Positions 17,209 through 25,698 of a stretch of DNA of 64,000 nucleotides are shown piece after piece. Source of the stretch: Sphingobacterium sp. ML3W (GTDB lineage: Bacteria; Bacteroidota; Bacteroidia; Sphingobacteriales; Sphingobacteriaceae). The notes below the pieces were generated by a model that was given only the letters and a program-made list of their open reading frames with translations, did no database searches and was not told where the DNA came from. The stretch spans positions 1,984,001-2,048,000 of the forward strand of contig NZ_CP009278.1 in NCBI RefSeq assembly GCF_000747525.1. The letters are read 5' to 3'. A program made the translations under genes and the position numbers. How positions within the stretch are numbered: position 1 is the stretch's first letter; each line of letters opens with the position of its first letter.

Positions 17209-18246
17209 CTAATCATATCTTGAAATTTGCTTTTCGTATTCAATACCTTGCTCTCTAAGTACTTGTTTTTCTCTTTCTATCTCGGCCACCAGTTCATCTT
17301 CCGTCGGAAGGTATGGGAGATATTTGGTAGCAAATAGTTGTTTATTATCATTGAGCACAGAGTATTTTGCAATAGTTTTGTCGGTCTGTGTACATAGCAA
17401 TAGCCCGATTGTCGGATTATCACTATCTTTTCTTTCCAAATCATCGAACATTTTTACATACATATCCAGCTGACCAATGTCCTGATGCGTAATTTTATCG
17501 GTTTTTAGTTCAATGATGACGAAACATTTTAGAATGTAGTTATAGAATACCAAATCGATGAAAAAATCAGAAGTTTCTGTACGAATATGTTTCTGGCGGG
17601 CCACAAAAGCAAAACCTTTACCCAATTCCAATAGAAATTGTTGAAGATTATTGATCAATGATTGTTCTAATTGTTTTTCAGTATAGGAATAATTCGATGG
17701 GAGATCAAGAAATTCAAGCACAGTTGGATTACGTATAAAATCTTTCGTATTAAATTGCTGTTTATTGGAGCTCGTCATTTCATTTTCTATTGCTTTTGGA
17801 TTGTGAGATGATATTAGACGTTGATAATATAATGTGTTTATGTTCCGTTCCAATTGTCTTACTCCCCAATTCTGACCAACTGATTCTATCAAGTAATATT
17901 TTCTTGCTAAAGGGTCGCTGACTCTTGTAATTGCTCGAATATGAGACCATTCCAATTTGGCACACACGTGTGCCAAATCTTCCCACAGTGGAAAAATCAG
18001 GTAGCATTTTCTTATATCTCTCAATGTTCGAGTGCTAAAACCTTTACCCAATTCATCTGATAGATTTTTAATGAGCTCCTTGCCATATGCAGCTCTATCA
18101 TGCCCCAGTTGTTCTTTATCTACGATACGTTTCCCTATTTCCCAATAGCATTCGAGCATTGTGTAAGAAACTGTCGAATACACTTTTTCTCTTGCTGTAT
18201 TAAGTAAATATTTTATTTCCTGTACAAATTCCTTCATAGCTGTCAA
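17209..18246 (-). CDS. PDDEXK nuclease domain protein (DUF1016/YhcG family)
   Basis: A 345-aa protein with the two-domain YhcG layout. The N-terminal DUF1016_N helical domain (about residues 1-150) contains YWEIGKRIVDKEQ and RTLRDIRKCYLIFP. The C-terminal PD-(D/E)XK nuclease domain (about 170-320) has DFFIDLVFYNYILKCFVIIE and ELKTDKITHQDIGQLDMYV, giving the D...ExK active-site pattern. Length is normal. These genes lie in restriction-modification and other defence islands. Their cellular role is not settled, with nuclease or recombination roles proposed. The KilA-N fragment 50 bp upstream is a common neighbour type on mobile elements. Confidence 0.9.
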   Translation of the reverse strand: MTAMKEFVQEIKYLLNTAREKVYSTVSYTMLECYWEIGKRIVDKEQLGHDRAAYGKELIKNLSDELGKGFSTRTLRDIRKCYLIFPLWEDLAHVCAKLEWSHIRAITRVSDPLARKYYLIESVGQNWGVRQLERNINTLYYQRLISSHNPKAIENEMTSSNKQQFNTKDFIRNPTVLEFLDLPSNYSYTEKQLEQSLINNLQQFLLELGKGFAFVARQKHIRTETSDFFIDLVFYNYILKCFVIIELKTDKITHQDIGQLDMYVKMFDDLERKDSDNPTIGLLLCTQTDKTIAKYSVLNDNKQLFATKYLPYLPTEDELVAEIEREKQVLREQGIEYEKQISRYD

Positions 18247-18299
18247 TATATTCTTTAATTACTTCTAATATTTACTGCGTATTAACTTCTGCTTTAGTT

Positions 18300-18461
18300 T
18301 CACTGTCGATAACAATTTCTCATCCACTTCTTTATCAAATCATCAGTATGTTCAGGATCTTTATGTCTCGCAATATCTGTTAAAGAAATAAAGTCATTGT
18401 CTTTATCTTGATAAGTGGTGATACTAATCCCATGGACATCAATTTTTTTATTCCTACTCAT
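18300..18461 (-). pseudogene. KilA-N domain protein, N-terminal fragment
   Basis: From the ATG at 18461 the frame reads MSRNKKIDVHGISITTYQDK, then DNDFISLTDIARHKDPEHTD and DLIKKWMRN, the first half of a KilA-N DNA-binding domain found in phage and defence-linked proteins. It ends after NCYRQ where intact relatives continue with the rest of the domain and a C-terminal region. About 53 residues remain, too few for a folded domain. An in-frame upstream ATG at 18515 adds 18 residues that do not fit the family. Confidence 0.65.
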
Positions 18462-18599
18462 AATCTCCCCGTGTTTATAATTGGTCGTGAGTGTTACTTT
18501 TTGTTTTATACACAAGAATCTGCTACTGGAAAGGCTTTTAAAAATTCAGGACTGTATATTTCCTTGAAATTCTTCAGTAAATCCGCTTATTAATGCTAA

Positions 18600-19148
18600 T
18601 TACTTCTTTCTTCGATTATTTGCTTCTCTATTATATTCTTTAATCTGTTGCAAATTATGTAAATATTCCTCTTCGGTATTAATTCTTAAATCTGGAAATC
18701 TAAGAGTACATAGACGACCTAAATCTTCCCCTAAGGTTAGCTCTAACTTTGTGATTTCCTCAATTTTAATGTTTTCATCCTCCTGAAAAATTAAATAGTC
18801 GATCCTACTTGATTTTAAGAATGAATTTTGAACAACTTCTTTTTTTGGAAGAATTTCAAATTGATGCCTATCTTTTAATATTTCACCTATTTTTGTAAGT
18901 TTAGGTGAATAATTAATGCTTTTTACTTCATTAAAATAGCCTTCCCCAAAAATTTCAGTTAGAAAAGATTCATGTTGTTTTTTTAACAAAATTTTTAGTG
19001 CTAAAAATTCTTTGCATGTAAAATTTGGATGTTTTTTGAGTTTCATATCCGAAAGTTTAGGAACTTCGATATTAGTCCAAGCACTGATTTCCGATAATAA
19101 GTATTCTGCATTTTTAATAATATCCGATAGGTTAGTTTTCCAAATCAT
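18600..19148 (-). CDS. Hypothetical protein
   Basis: A 182-aa, charged, soluble protein without a signal peptide or membrane segment. It is rich in Lys, Glu, Leu and Ile and predicted mostly helical. The middle section includes KKEVVQNSFLKSSRIDYLIF. The C-terminal end is strongly basic (EYNREANNRRKK), which could mean nucleic-acid contact. I recognise no family. It lies in the accessory island next to the KilA-N and DUF1016 genes, same strand, 84 bp from the KilA-N stub's upstream ATG. A role in a mobile or defence context is only a guess from location. Confidence 0.5.
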   Translation of the reverse strand: MIWKTNLSDIIKNAEYLLSEISAWTNIEVPKLSDMKLKKHPNFTCKEFLALKILLKKQHESFLTEIFGEGYFNEVKSINYSPKLTKIGEILKDRHQFEILPKKEVVQNSFLKSSRIDYLIFQEDENIKIEEITKLELTLGEDLGRLCTLRFPDLRINTEEEYLHNLQQIKEYNREANNRRKK

Positions 19149-19259
19149 ATTTTACACTTATTATTTTTTTAATTTGATATTATGATAAGTGTTACTTATC
19201 TTTGTTATAGTTAATAGCGATAAAGTAGGGTGTAACCCTAACTTAGCGATGTTACTCAT

Positions 19260-19440
19260 GAACGAAAACGACCAAAATTCCACATGAGCTAATCGTGAGT
19301 TCGCCATTTCTATTAGATTTTTATATCTTAGGGATATAATCTAATAGGGCGGACTTCATGTCAGTCTTTTGTGGAAAATAATCTTTGGATTATTGGCGCT
19401 TGGTCGTGCCTCGTTCAAAAGCATTGAAGTTCGCCCTATT
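19260..19440 (+). ncRNA. Predicted structured RNA with competing helices (unknown class)
   Basis: Found by hand pairing. The nested stems are: P1 GAACGA (19260-19265)/TCGTTC (19411-19416); P2 ACGACCAA (19268-19275)/TTGGTCGT (19400-19407); P3 TTCCACA (19278-19284)/TGTGGAA (19370-19376); P4 GTTCGCC (19299-19305)/GGCGGAC (19348-19354); P5 a 15-bp hairpin with a 3-nt bulge (19310-19327/19333-19347, loop TTAGG). A side hairpin P6 is AATAATC/GATTATT (19377-19394). Segment 19343-19358 can alternatively form a 16-bp helix (one G-U) with 19425-19440, which would open P4 and P5. This is the layout of a switch, attenuator or mobile-DNA hairpin. It could act from either strand. No known class fits that I can name. 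Confidence 0.45.
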
Positions 19441-20167
19441 GGCTTTTAGGCCAAATTGGCTTATTCAATGTTTGATTAGCATCGTTCACATAAATTTTAA
19501 AATTATGATGATACGATTAAAAACCACCAAAAGAACCACCACAAACCTGATCCAGGATCAAGGTCATCGGTTCGCCTTTTGCCAAATTTTAAAGAACAAT
19601 TTTCGTCCACCGCAATAAGCCTTTAAAATTTAAACATAGTCCAAGTAGGATGGGGGTAGCTTATGTCCAATCGAAAGGTTGAGGTCATTAGTAATTAAGT
19701 AAGGCGTATACACCAAACTAAATACTAAAGATATCTTGCTCTTGATAGGTCAATATCAGCTTCTTAATATCCAAAAATGGAATATGTTACCGACTATTAT
19801 TTAATTGGTACACAATTTCTTGTGAAGCCCAACTAGAATTAATCAGTATTTTAAAGTATAGCAACTTAAAATTACAATTTTCTAGCGGTAAAGCAACTAT
19901 TTGTTGTCATATTTTATCGTGATACACTAATGTTTTAATATCGGTTTTAGTTCTTTAAACCAAATTATGCAATAACGAAGACCCTATTATAACCAATTGA
20001 CGAAGACTTAAAATTGCATTTTTCTTATTTATTTTTTTAGACTGGTTTCCTTAAAGGCCAATGCTATGTCCAATTAATAAGGTCTTAAGGGAACCAATTT
20101 AAAATCTTAATACTTAGCGAAGCGATTTCTTTCGTGCCATTAAGTAGAAATTAACTAACGAAAAATT
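19441..20167 (+). other. Non-coding leader region upstream of the 20168 gene
   Basis: No convincing gene. More hairpins follow the structured RNA: TTGGC/GCCAA around 19439-19455, and ACCTGATCC/GGATCAAGGT (about 19545-19564). GTTCGCC occurs a third time near 19570 (also at 19299 and 19430). ATGTCCAAT is repeated near 19663 and 20067. The region is AT-rich with stops in all frames. Confidence 0.4.
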
Positions 20168-20866
20168 ATGCAAAAATCTTGCACAAGGGAGAGCTATGCG
20201 CTATCCCAAGAGGAAGAAAAGTCTTCGTATTTGAGTGAAAAGAAGGTTCCAGTTATCAAAAAACCAGTTATGATAACACTTTTACCAGAGCGATCATTTA
20301 AGAAACGAAAGCCTTATGAAGGGCGGCATGCAGATGCACTGAAAAGTCCTATTAAAGTAAGACCGAAGGAGCGTTACTATTCGTTCCTGACTCCGTCCAA
20401 AGAGCAAGTAAGTTCTTACAGTGCCGTCGTGCGCGATGACCGTAGCGATGTACTTCGGATATCACTTGCGCACATGGCTATTTATGAGTGCTATTTGTTT
20501 GCGCTAGGACTACCTGCCAATTTTCCGACAGAGCAGATCATCGTTTATGGCTACGAACGTGCCAAGTACATTCCCTGTAAAATCTGTCCCGATAGTGATA
20601 AGCATCTGTACGATTATGAGCTAAGTGTCCCTGCTAATACAGAAAGGGAAGAGTACCGACAACGGATGCTCAATGATCTGAACGAACACTTTCAGTTGGA
20701 TGTCCGAGTAGAGAAGCTTTCCATCGTAAAAGACAGCCGGCAGATTATGACCAAACGTGGTGAATCCGTGGAGCTCATCTGGCAAGAACAGCCAACGATG
20801 ATAATGAAAACAAAGCGAGGAATGGTAGCAGCATCAGTAGAAAATAGATTGGCTGCAAGTATTTAA
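20168..20866 (+). CDS. Hypothetical protein preceding a SusC/SusD/TlpA locus
   Basis: A 232-aa protein without a signal peptide or membrane helix. The first 80 residues are charged and probably disordered (LSEKKVPVIKKPVMITLLPE). The rest looks folded. It has four cysteine-containing positions, including KYIPCKICPDSDKH, and a segment REEYRQRMLNDLNEHFQLDV followed by RVEKLSIVKDSRQIM. The latter recalls regions of TlpA-associated Bacteroidota proteins in which a short domain reports on target peptides, but I cannot assign a family. It lies about 100 bp before the SusC gene on the same strand and may be in the same unit. The codon use is more GC-rich than the SusC body, like the first 500 bases of that SusC. 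Confidence 0.6.
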   Translation: MQKSCTRESYALSQEEEKSSYLSEKKVPVIKKPVMITLLPERSFKKRKPYEGRHADALKSPIKVRPKERYYSFLTPSKEQVSSYSAVVRDDRSDVLRISLAHMAIYECYLFALGLPANFPTEQIIVYGYERAKYIPCKICPDSDKHLYDYELSVPANTEREEYRQRMLNDLNEHFQLDVRVEKLSIVKDSRQIMTKRGESVELIWQEQPTMIMKTKRGMVAASVENRLAASI

Positions 20867-20965
20867 AGAAAAAAGAATCATAAGCTTTTCTAGCCCCTGT
20901 TTATCAGGAGTAATATATAGCCTGAAAAAGGGTAAGGGGAGTGTTATGCCTAAAAATTCAAAATA

Positions 20966-23900
20966 ATGAGAACAGAAAAATTCTATATAAATAAGCACTG
21001 GGAATACCTCCGGATGCTATTAAAGCCAGGAGGTGAATGCCTTTTGGTCATCAGCAAAATGCTGATGTTAATCCTGATATTGCCCTTATCCATGGTCGGT
21101 ATTGTACACAATGTACATGCAGCAAATAAGGTAAATGTACAAGTAGATTACGTACTAAAAGGTACCGTTTTATCAGCAATAGACGGTAAACCACTCGAAG
21201 GCGTATCCATCAAAGTCGAAGCCGAAAAGGGCAGAGCTTCCACTAAAAAAGACGGAACATTCAGCATGAACGTCGAACATAGAAAAGGCTTGGTTAAGTT
21301 CAGCTACGTCGGCTACAAAAGCCAAGAAATCAATTATACCGCAGGAGTATCATTGAACGTGAAATTGATACCCGAAGACAACAAACTCGATGAAGTAGAG
21401 GTTGTATCTACCGGATATCAAAAAATACCCAAGGAAAGGGCTACAGGTTCTTTCGAGTTCGTGGACAACAAGCTTCTTAATAGAAAGGTATCGACGGATT
21501 TTATAAGTAGGCTGGAGGATGTGGTACCGGGATTATTGGCTCTTAAAACTAGATCTGATCAGAGAGGGGATTTATTGAATATACATATAAGAGGGCAGAG
21601 TACATTAATGTCAGAATCTTGGCCTTTAGTCGTTATTGATGGAGTTCCTTATGAAAGTAGATTTGGTGATTATGGTTTTGGCACATTCAATAATATCAAT
21701 CCCAATGATATTGAAAATGTTACTGTATTAAAAGATGCTGCAGCATCTTCTATTTGGGGTGCTAAAGCGGGGAATGGGGTGATTGTTATCACGACGAAGC
21801 GTGCGAAATTTAATGAACGTGTAAATGTTACTGTAAATGCCAATGTCAGTATCAAGAATAAACCGGATCTATATTATTACCCTCAAATGTCTACCCCTGA
21901 TTATATCAATCTGATCCGAGAATTATTTGATAAAGGAAGGTATGATAGTGACTTGGATTATTGGGCAAATAATCCAGAACCGATAATATGGTTGATGAAA
22001 GACCAACGTGATAGTAAAATTACGGAAGATAAACTGAATACCGAATTAGATCGTCTTGGTAAAATTGATATACGGGATGATTTTATGAAATATATCTATA
22101 GAAAAACCATCAATCAGCAATATAGTGCACGCATCAATGCTGGAGGAGAGAAGGTAAATACTTCTATTGGTATAGGTTATGATAAAAACTTAGAAGAGCT
22201 AGTCACTTCCAATTATAATCGGTTTAATCTGCAATCCAACACTCAAATTAAACCATTAAAAAATCTTTTGATTAATCTAAGAATAACTTATACGGAGTCT
22301 AAAAAAGTTAAAAGTTACCTACCCGTAAGTTACAATGGATTAGCAAATGGTTTTTCAAATTACCCATATATGCGGTTGGTCGATGAATTGAGTCGTTCTA
22401 AAAACATAGATATTACAGGATATAGTCCGGGTTTTAGGGATACGGTTGCTAATGGCCGTTTATTGGATTGGGGATATAATCCCTTAGATGAACTGTTTGA
22501 GTCTAAACAAACCCAAATCAATCGAGATTTACTCGCAAACATTTCAGCCCAATATAGTTTACCTTTTGGATTAGTTATAAATGGTCTATATGCATATCAA
22601 CGAAATTTGAATCCAATGACAGAATGGCGGAGCATTGAAACGAACTTACAAAGGAACCAAGTAAATAGTTATGCAAGTTGGGATGATAAGCAAGTATATT
22701 GGAATATGCCCATTGGGGACTTCTTAAGAGAAAACACTTGGAATAGTTCAGTACATCAAGGACGTATTAGTACTGAATATAATAAAAAATGGCGAAAAAG
22801 TGATGTTAATTTGCTTATAGGCTATGACATCCGGTCTATGGCTAAAGGCCTTAAGGTTGCACAGTATTATGGTTTTGATCCTGAAAATGGGACTTTCCAA
22901 CCTATGCATGTCGGAAAAGTTGTGCCTTATCTGAATGGTATGTTAGGAGTTCAGGCCTTACCTGATAATAATCAATTTCAAGAATTGTTTAATCGTTTTG
23001 TTTCGTATTATGGAAATGGGACATATACTTATGCTGATCGGTATATCCTGAGTGCTAGCTTTCGAAAAGATGCTTCCAACCTTTTTGGTGTCAAGACAAA
23101 TGATCGTGGACAGCCTTTTTGGTCTGTAGGTGGGGCATGGATTTTATCAAAGGAATTATTTTTTGAGAAGTCGGTGCTTTCTATATTAAAACTACGGGCT
23201 ACTTATGGCTATAACGGAAATGTCAACACAGGTATTTCAGCTTATCCGATTATGAGTATTGCTACTAATTCCAATAGTATTACAGGACAGAATTATGCGC
23301 AGATCAGTACGCCGCCCAATCCAAAATTGAGATGGGAAAGAGTGGGTAATCTAAACTTGGGTTTGGACTTTGCCTTTAAAGGAAATGTTTTGAGTGGGAG
23401 TGTCGAGTATTATCATAAAACTCCCAAGGACTTAGTTGCTCCTGGTCAGATCGATCCGTCAACAGGATTCTCATCGATGAGAATCAATACCGCTAATTTA
23501 GATACGAAAGGTTGGGATATCTCCCTCAATGGAAAACCGATAGCTGGCAAAGATTGGGAATGGAATAGTAACCTCGTTTTTGCTTACTCAAAAACGATGG
23601 TCACCAAGTCATTTCTGGCAACAGATCGGGCAAGTTCGAGTGTTAGTAAATCTCTTTCAACTGTTGCAACACCCATTGAAGGAATAAATCTGTATAGTTT
23701 GTTGACCTATAAGTGGGCAGGTCTCGATCCGGATGATGGTACACCACGTGGTTATCTTAATGGTGAGATTTCAAAGGATTATTTTGCCATAACCAGTAGT
23801 AAAGTTGCCGAATTAGAAAATCAGGGTACACAAAAGCCTTTGTATTTTGGCTCTTATCGTAATAGTATTCGTTATAAAAACGTGGAATTGTCTTGGAATA

Positions 23901-24310
23901 TTTCTTATCAATTGGGACATCGGTTTATTAGGCCATCATTTGATAATGCTCTTTTTTTAGATCAGAATATTGGACATACTGATTATGTGCGACGTTGGAA
24001 AAAATCTGGGGATGAACTAGTAACCAATATACCATCGTTTACTTACCCTAATAATTCATCAGCGAGTGAGGTGTTTAGAAGTTCTTCCATCATGGTTGAA
24101 AATGCGGGTCAAATCAAGTTTCGTGATATTCAAATGAGTCTGCAGCTACCTCAATTACGACCCTATGGACTAAAGAATTTAAGTGTTTACGGTTATATCC
24201 AAAATGTGGGTACTATATGGCGTGGTAATAAAAAAGGTATCGATCCTGAATATGGTAGTTCAGTACCTGATCCGCTAATGTGTTCTTTAGGATTGAATTT
24301 TAACTTATAG
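20966..24310 (+). CDS. SusC/RagA-family TonB-linked outer membrane protein
   Basis: An 1114-aa TonB-dependent transporter. After a long N-terminal leader (hydrophobic MLMLILILPLSMVGIVHNVH) comes a CarboxypepD_reg-like beta domain (about residues 63-135, with LKGTVLSAIDGKPLEGVSI and VKFSYVGYKSQ). A TonB box region (DEVEVVSTGYQ) and a plug follow (RGQSTLMSESWPLVVIDGVP, then AASSIWGAKAGNGVIVITTK). A 22-strand-type beta barrel ends at GLNFNL. No STN signalling domain is present, so it is not expected to signal to an anti-sigma factor. The SusD gene begins 11 bp downstream. The first about 550 bases differ in base and codon use from the barrel part, which suggests recombination. Substrate unknown. 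Confidence 0.93.
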   Translation: MRTEKFYINKHWEYLRMLLKPGGECLLVISKMLMLILILPLSMVGIVHNVHAANKVNVQVDYVLKGTVLSAIDGKPLEGVSIKVEAEKGRASTKKDGTFSMNVEHRKGLVKFSYVGYKSQEINYTAGVSLNVKLIPEDNKLDEVEVVSTGYQKIPKERATGSFEFVDNKLLNRKVSTDFISRLEDVVPGLLALKTRSDQRGDLLNIHIRGQSTLMSESWPLVVIDGVPYESRFGDYGFGTFNNINPNDIENVTVLKDAAASSIWGAKAGNGVIVITTKRAKFNERVNVTVNANVSIKNKPDLYYYPQMSTPDYINLIRELFDKGRYDSDLDYWANNPEPIIWLMKDQRDSKITEDKLNTELDRLGKIDIRDDFMKYIYRKTINQQYSARINAGGEKVNTSIGIGYDKNLEELVTSNYNRFNLQSNTQIKPLKNLLINLRITYTESKKVKSYLPVSYNGLANGFSNYPYMRLVDELSRSKNIDITGYSPGFRDTVANGRLLDWGYNPLDELFESKQTQINRDLLANISAQYSLPFGLVINGLYAYQRNLNPMTEWRSIETNLQRNQVNSYASWDDKQVYWNMPIGDFLRENTWNSSVHQGRISTEYNKKWRKSDVNLLIGYDIRSMAKGLKVAQYYGFDPENGTFQPMHVGKVVPYLNGMLGVQALPDNNQFQELFNRFVSYYGNGTYTYADRYILSASFRKDASNLFGVKTNDRGQPFWSVGGAWILSKELFFEKSVLSILKLRATYGYNGNVNTGISAYPIMSIATNSNSITGQNYAQISTPPNPKLRWERVGNLNLGLDFAFKGNVLSGSVEYYHKTPKDLVAPGQIDPSTGFSSMRINTANLDTKGWDISLNGKPIAGKDWEWNSNLVFAYSKTMVTKSFLATDRASSSVSKSLSTVATPIEGINLYSLLTYKWAGLDPDDGTPRGYLNGEISKDYFAITSSKVAELENQGTQKPLYFGSYRNSIRYKNVELSWNISYQLGHRFIRPSFDNALFLDQNIGHTDYVRRWKKSGDELVTNIPSFTYPNNSSASEVFRSSSIMVENAGQIKFRDIQMSLQLPQLRPYGLKNLSVYGYIQNVGTIWRGNKKGIDPEYGSSVPDPLMCSLGLNFNL

Positions 24311-24321
24311 CCCCAGTCAAC

Positions 24322-25680
24322 ATGAAAAATATATTTAAAATTGGAATAGGGCTATTTGTGTTAGTCACTGTTTCCTGCAATAACTTTTTGAGTAAAAAGC
24401 CGGATATTAAAATGGCAATACCGAAGACTTTGGCTGATGCCAACCTGCTTCTCAATGATTATAATTCGCTTAATGGTGGCTATCCTACTTATGGAGAAAT
24501 GGGTACAGATGATTATTATTTGACGAAAGAGCGCTGGGAGGGGATATCAAATGTAGATCATCGTAATGCGTTTATTTGGGCAGATGAGCCTTATAACGAT
24601 ATTATTCAATGGCAACGCCCTTATAAAGTGATCTATATCGCAAATCAGGTCATAGAAATCTTGCAGGGGTTGGACTCGCAAAATAACGAAGAAAAATATA
24701 AGCGGGTTTTGGGTGGTGCTTATTTTTACCGGGCTTTTGCATTACATGACCTAGTCGAATTGCATTGTGCTGCTTATCAGGAAAATTCTGCAACTGAAGA
24801 AATGGGTATACCGCTTCGCTTAAACACAGGGGTGGATGAAAAGTCTATTCGTGCATCCTTAAAAGATACTTATCAGCAAATTATCAATGATTTTAAAACT
24901 GCAATCAATAATCTTCCAATTATTGAAGTGGTTAAAGGTAGACCCAGTAAAGCTGCTGCATATGCTGGTCTTGCTCGTGTATATCTTGATATGGGGGAGT
25001 TTCAAAAAGCTTATCTGTATGCTGATTCTTGTCTACAGTTGAGTCCAGAATTAATGGATTTTAATGATCTGAAAGAAACAGATTCATACCCTATACCTAA
25101 ATTTAATGTGGAGGTTCTATTCCCCGTATTAGGAGCTGCATCAATACCTATGAATGCAACGACAGCATTAATGGATACTACATTACTAAGGTCTTATGCT
25201 GTAAACGACTTACGTATAAAGATGTTTTTTAAGACCAATAATAATCCTAAGGATTCTTATTATTTTAAAGGAAGTTTTGATAAAAGTAATGCCTTTTTTT
25301 TCGGGATCACGAGCAGTGAAGTTTATTTGATCAAAGCAGAAGCTGCTTGTCGAATAAATCAGGTCGGTCAAGCTCTTAAAGCCATCAATAAACTTCTCAA
25401 AACCAGGTGGAATAATCAAGTTCCGTATGATGGTATTGCTGAAAATGATGCAGGTCAATTATTGAACATCATTTTGGATGAAAGACGGAAAGAACTGGTT
25501 TTTAGAGGTCGACGTTGGGCCGATTTGAAAAGATTGAACCTAGATCCCCGTTTTCAGAAAACTTTAAAAAGAACAATTGGCGATAAAATTTATACGCTCG
25601 AGCCTAACAGTCAAAAGTATGCTTTTCGTTTGTCGGAAACCGTAGTCGAATTGGCTGGTATCCCCCAAAATAAACGATAA
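24322..25680 (+). CDS. RagB/SusD-family nutrient-uptake outer membrane lipoprotein
   Basis: A 452-aa lipoprotein (KIGIGLFVLVTVSCNNFL, lipid-modified Cys19). It has the SusD fold, made of tetratricopeptide-like helices (GGAYFYRAFALHDLVELHC, then AAAYAGLARVYLDMGEFQKA), and the conserved C-terminal part EVYLIKAEAACR, then ILDERRKELVFRGRRWADLK. SusD proteins form a lid over their SusC barrel and bind the substrate outside the cell. It pairs with the SusC 11 bp upstream and the TlpA-like gene 18 bp downstream. This SusC-SusD-redoxin order is common in Sphingobacteriaceae. Confidence 0.94.
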   Translation: MKNIFKIGIGLFVLVTVSCNNFLSKKPDIKMAIPKTLADANLLLNDYNSLNGGYPTYGEMGTDDYYLTKERWEGISNVDHRNAFIWADEPYNDIIQWQRPYKVIYIANQVIEILQGLDSQNNEEKYKRVLGGAYFYRAFALHDLVELHCAAYQENSATEEMGIPLRLNTGVDEKSIRASLKDTYQQIINDFKTAINNLPIIEVVKGRPSKAAAYAGLARVYLDMGEFQKAYLYADSCLQLSPELMDFNDLKETDSYPIPKFNVEVLFPVLGAASIPMNATTALMDTTLLRSYAVNDLRIKMFFKTNNNPKDSYYFKGSFDKSNAFFFGITSSEVYLIKAEAACRINQVGQALKAINKLLKTRWNNQVPYDGIAENDAGQLLNIILDERRKELVFRGRRWADLKRLNLDPRFQKTLKRTIGDKIYTLEPNSQKYAFRLSETVVELAGIPQNKR

Positions 25681-25698
25681 TCCTAATCTAAATACAAC

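Noticed and set aside
19385..19618. 77-codon open frame within the structured non-coding region
   Set aside because: It overlaps the predicted RNA stems and reads as unstructured Arg/Thr/Lys sequence. The RNA interpretation explains the region better.
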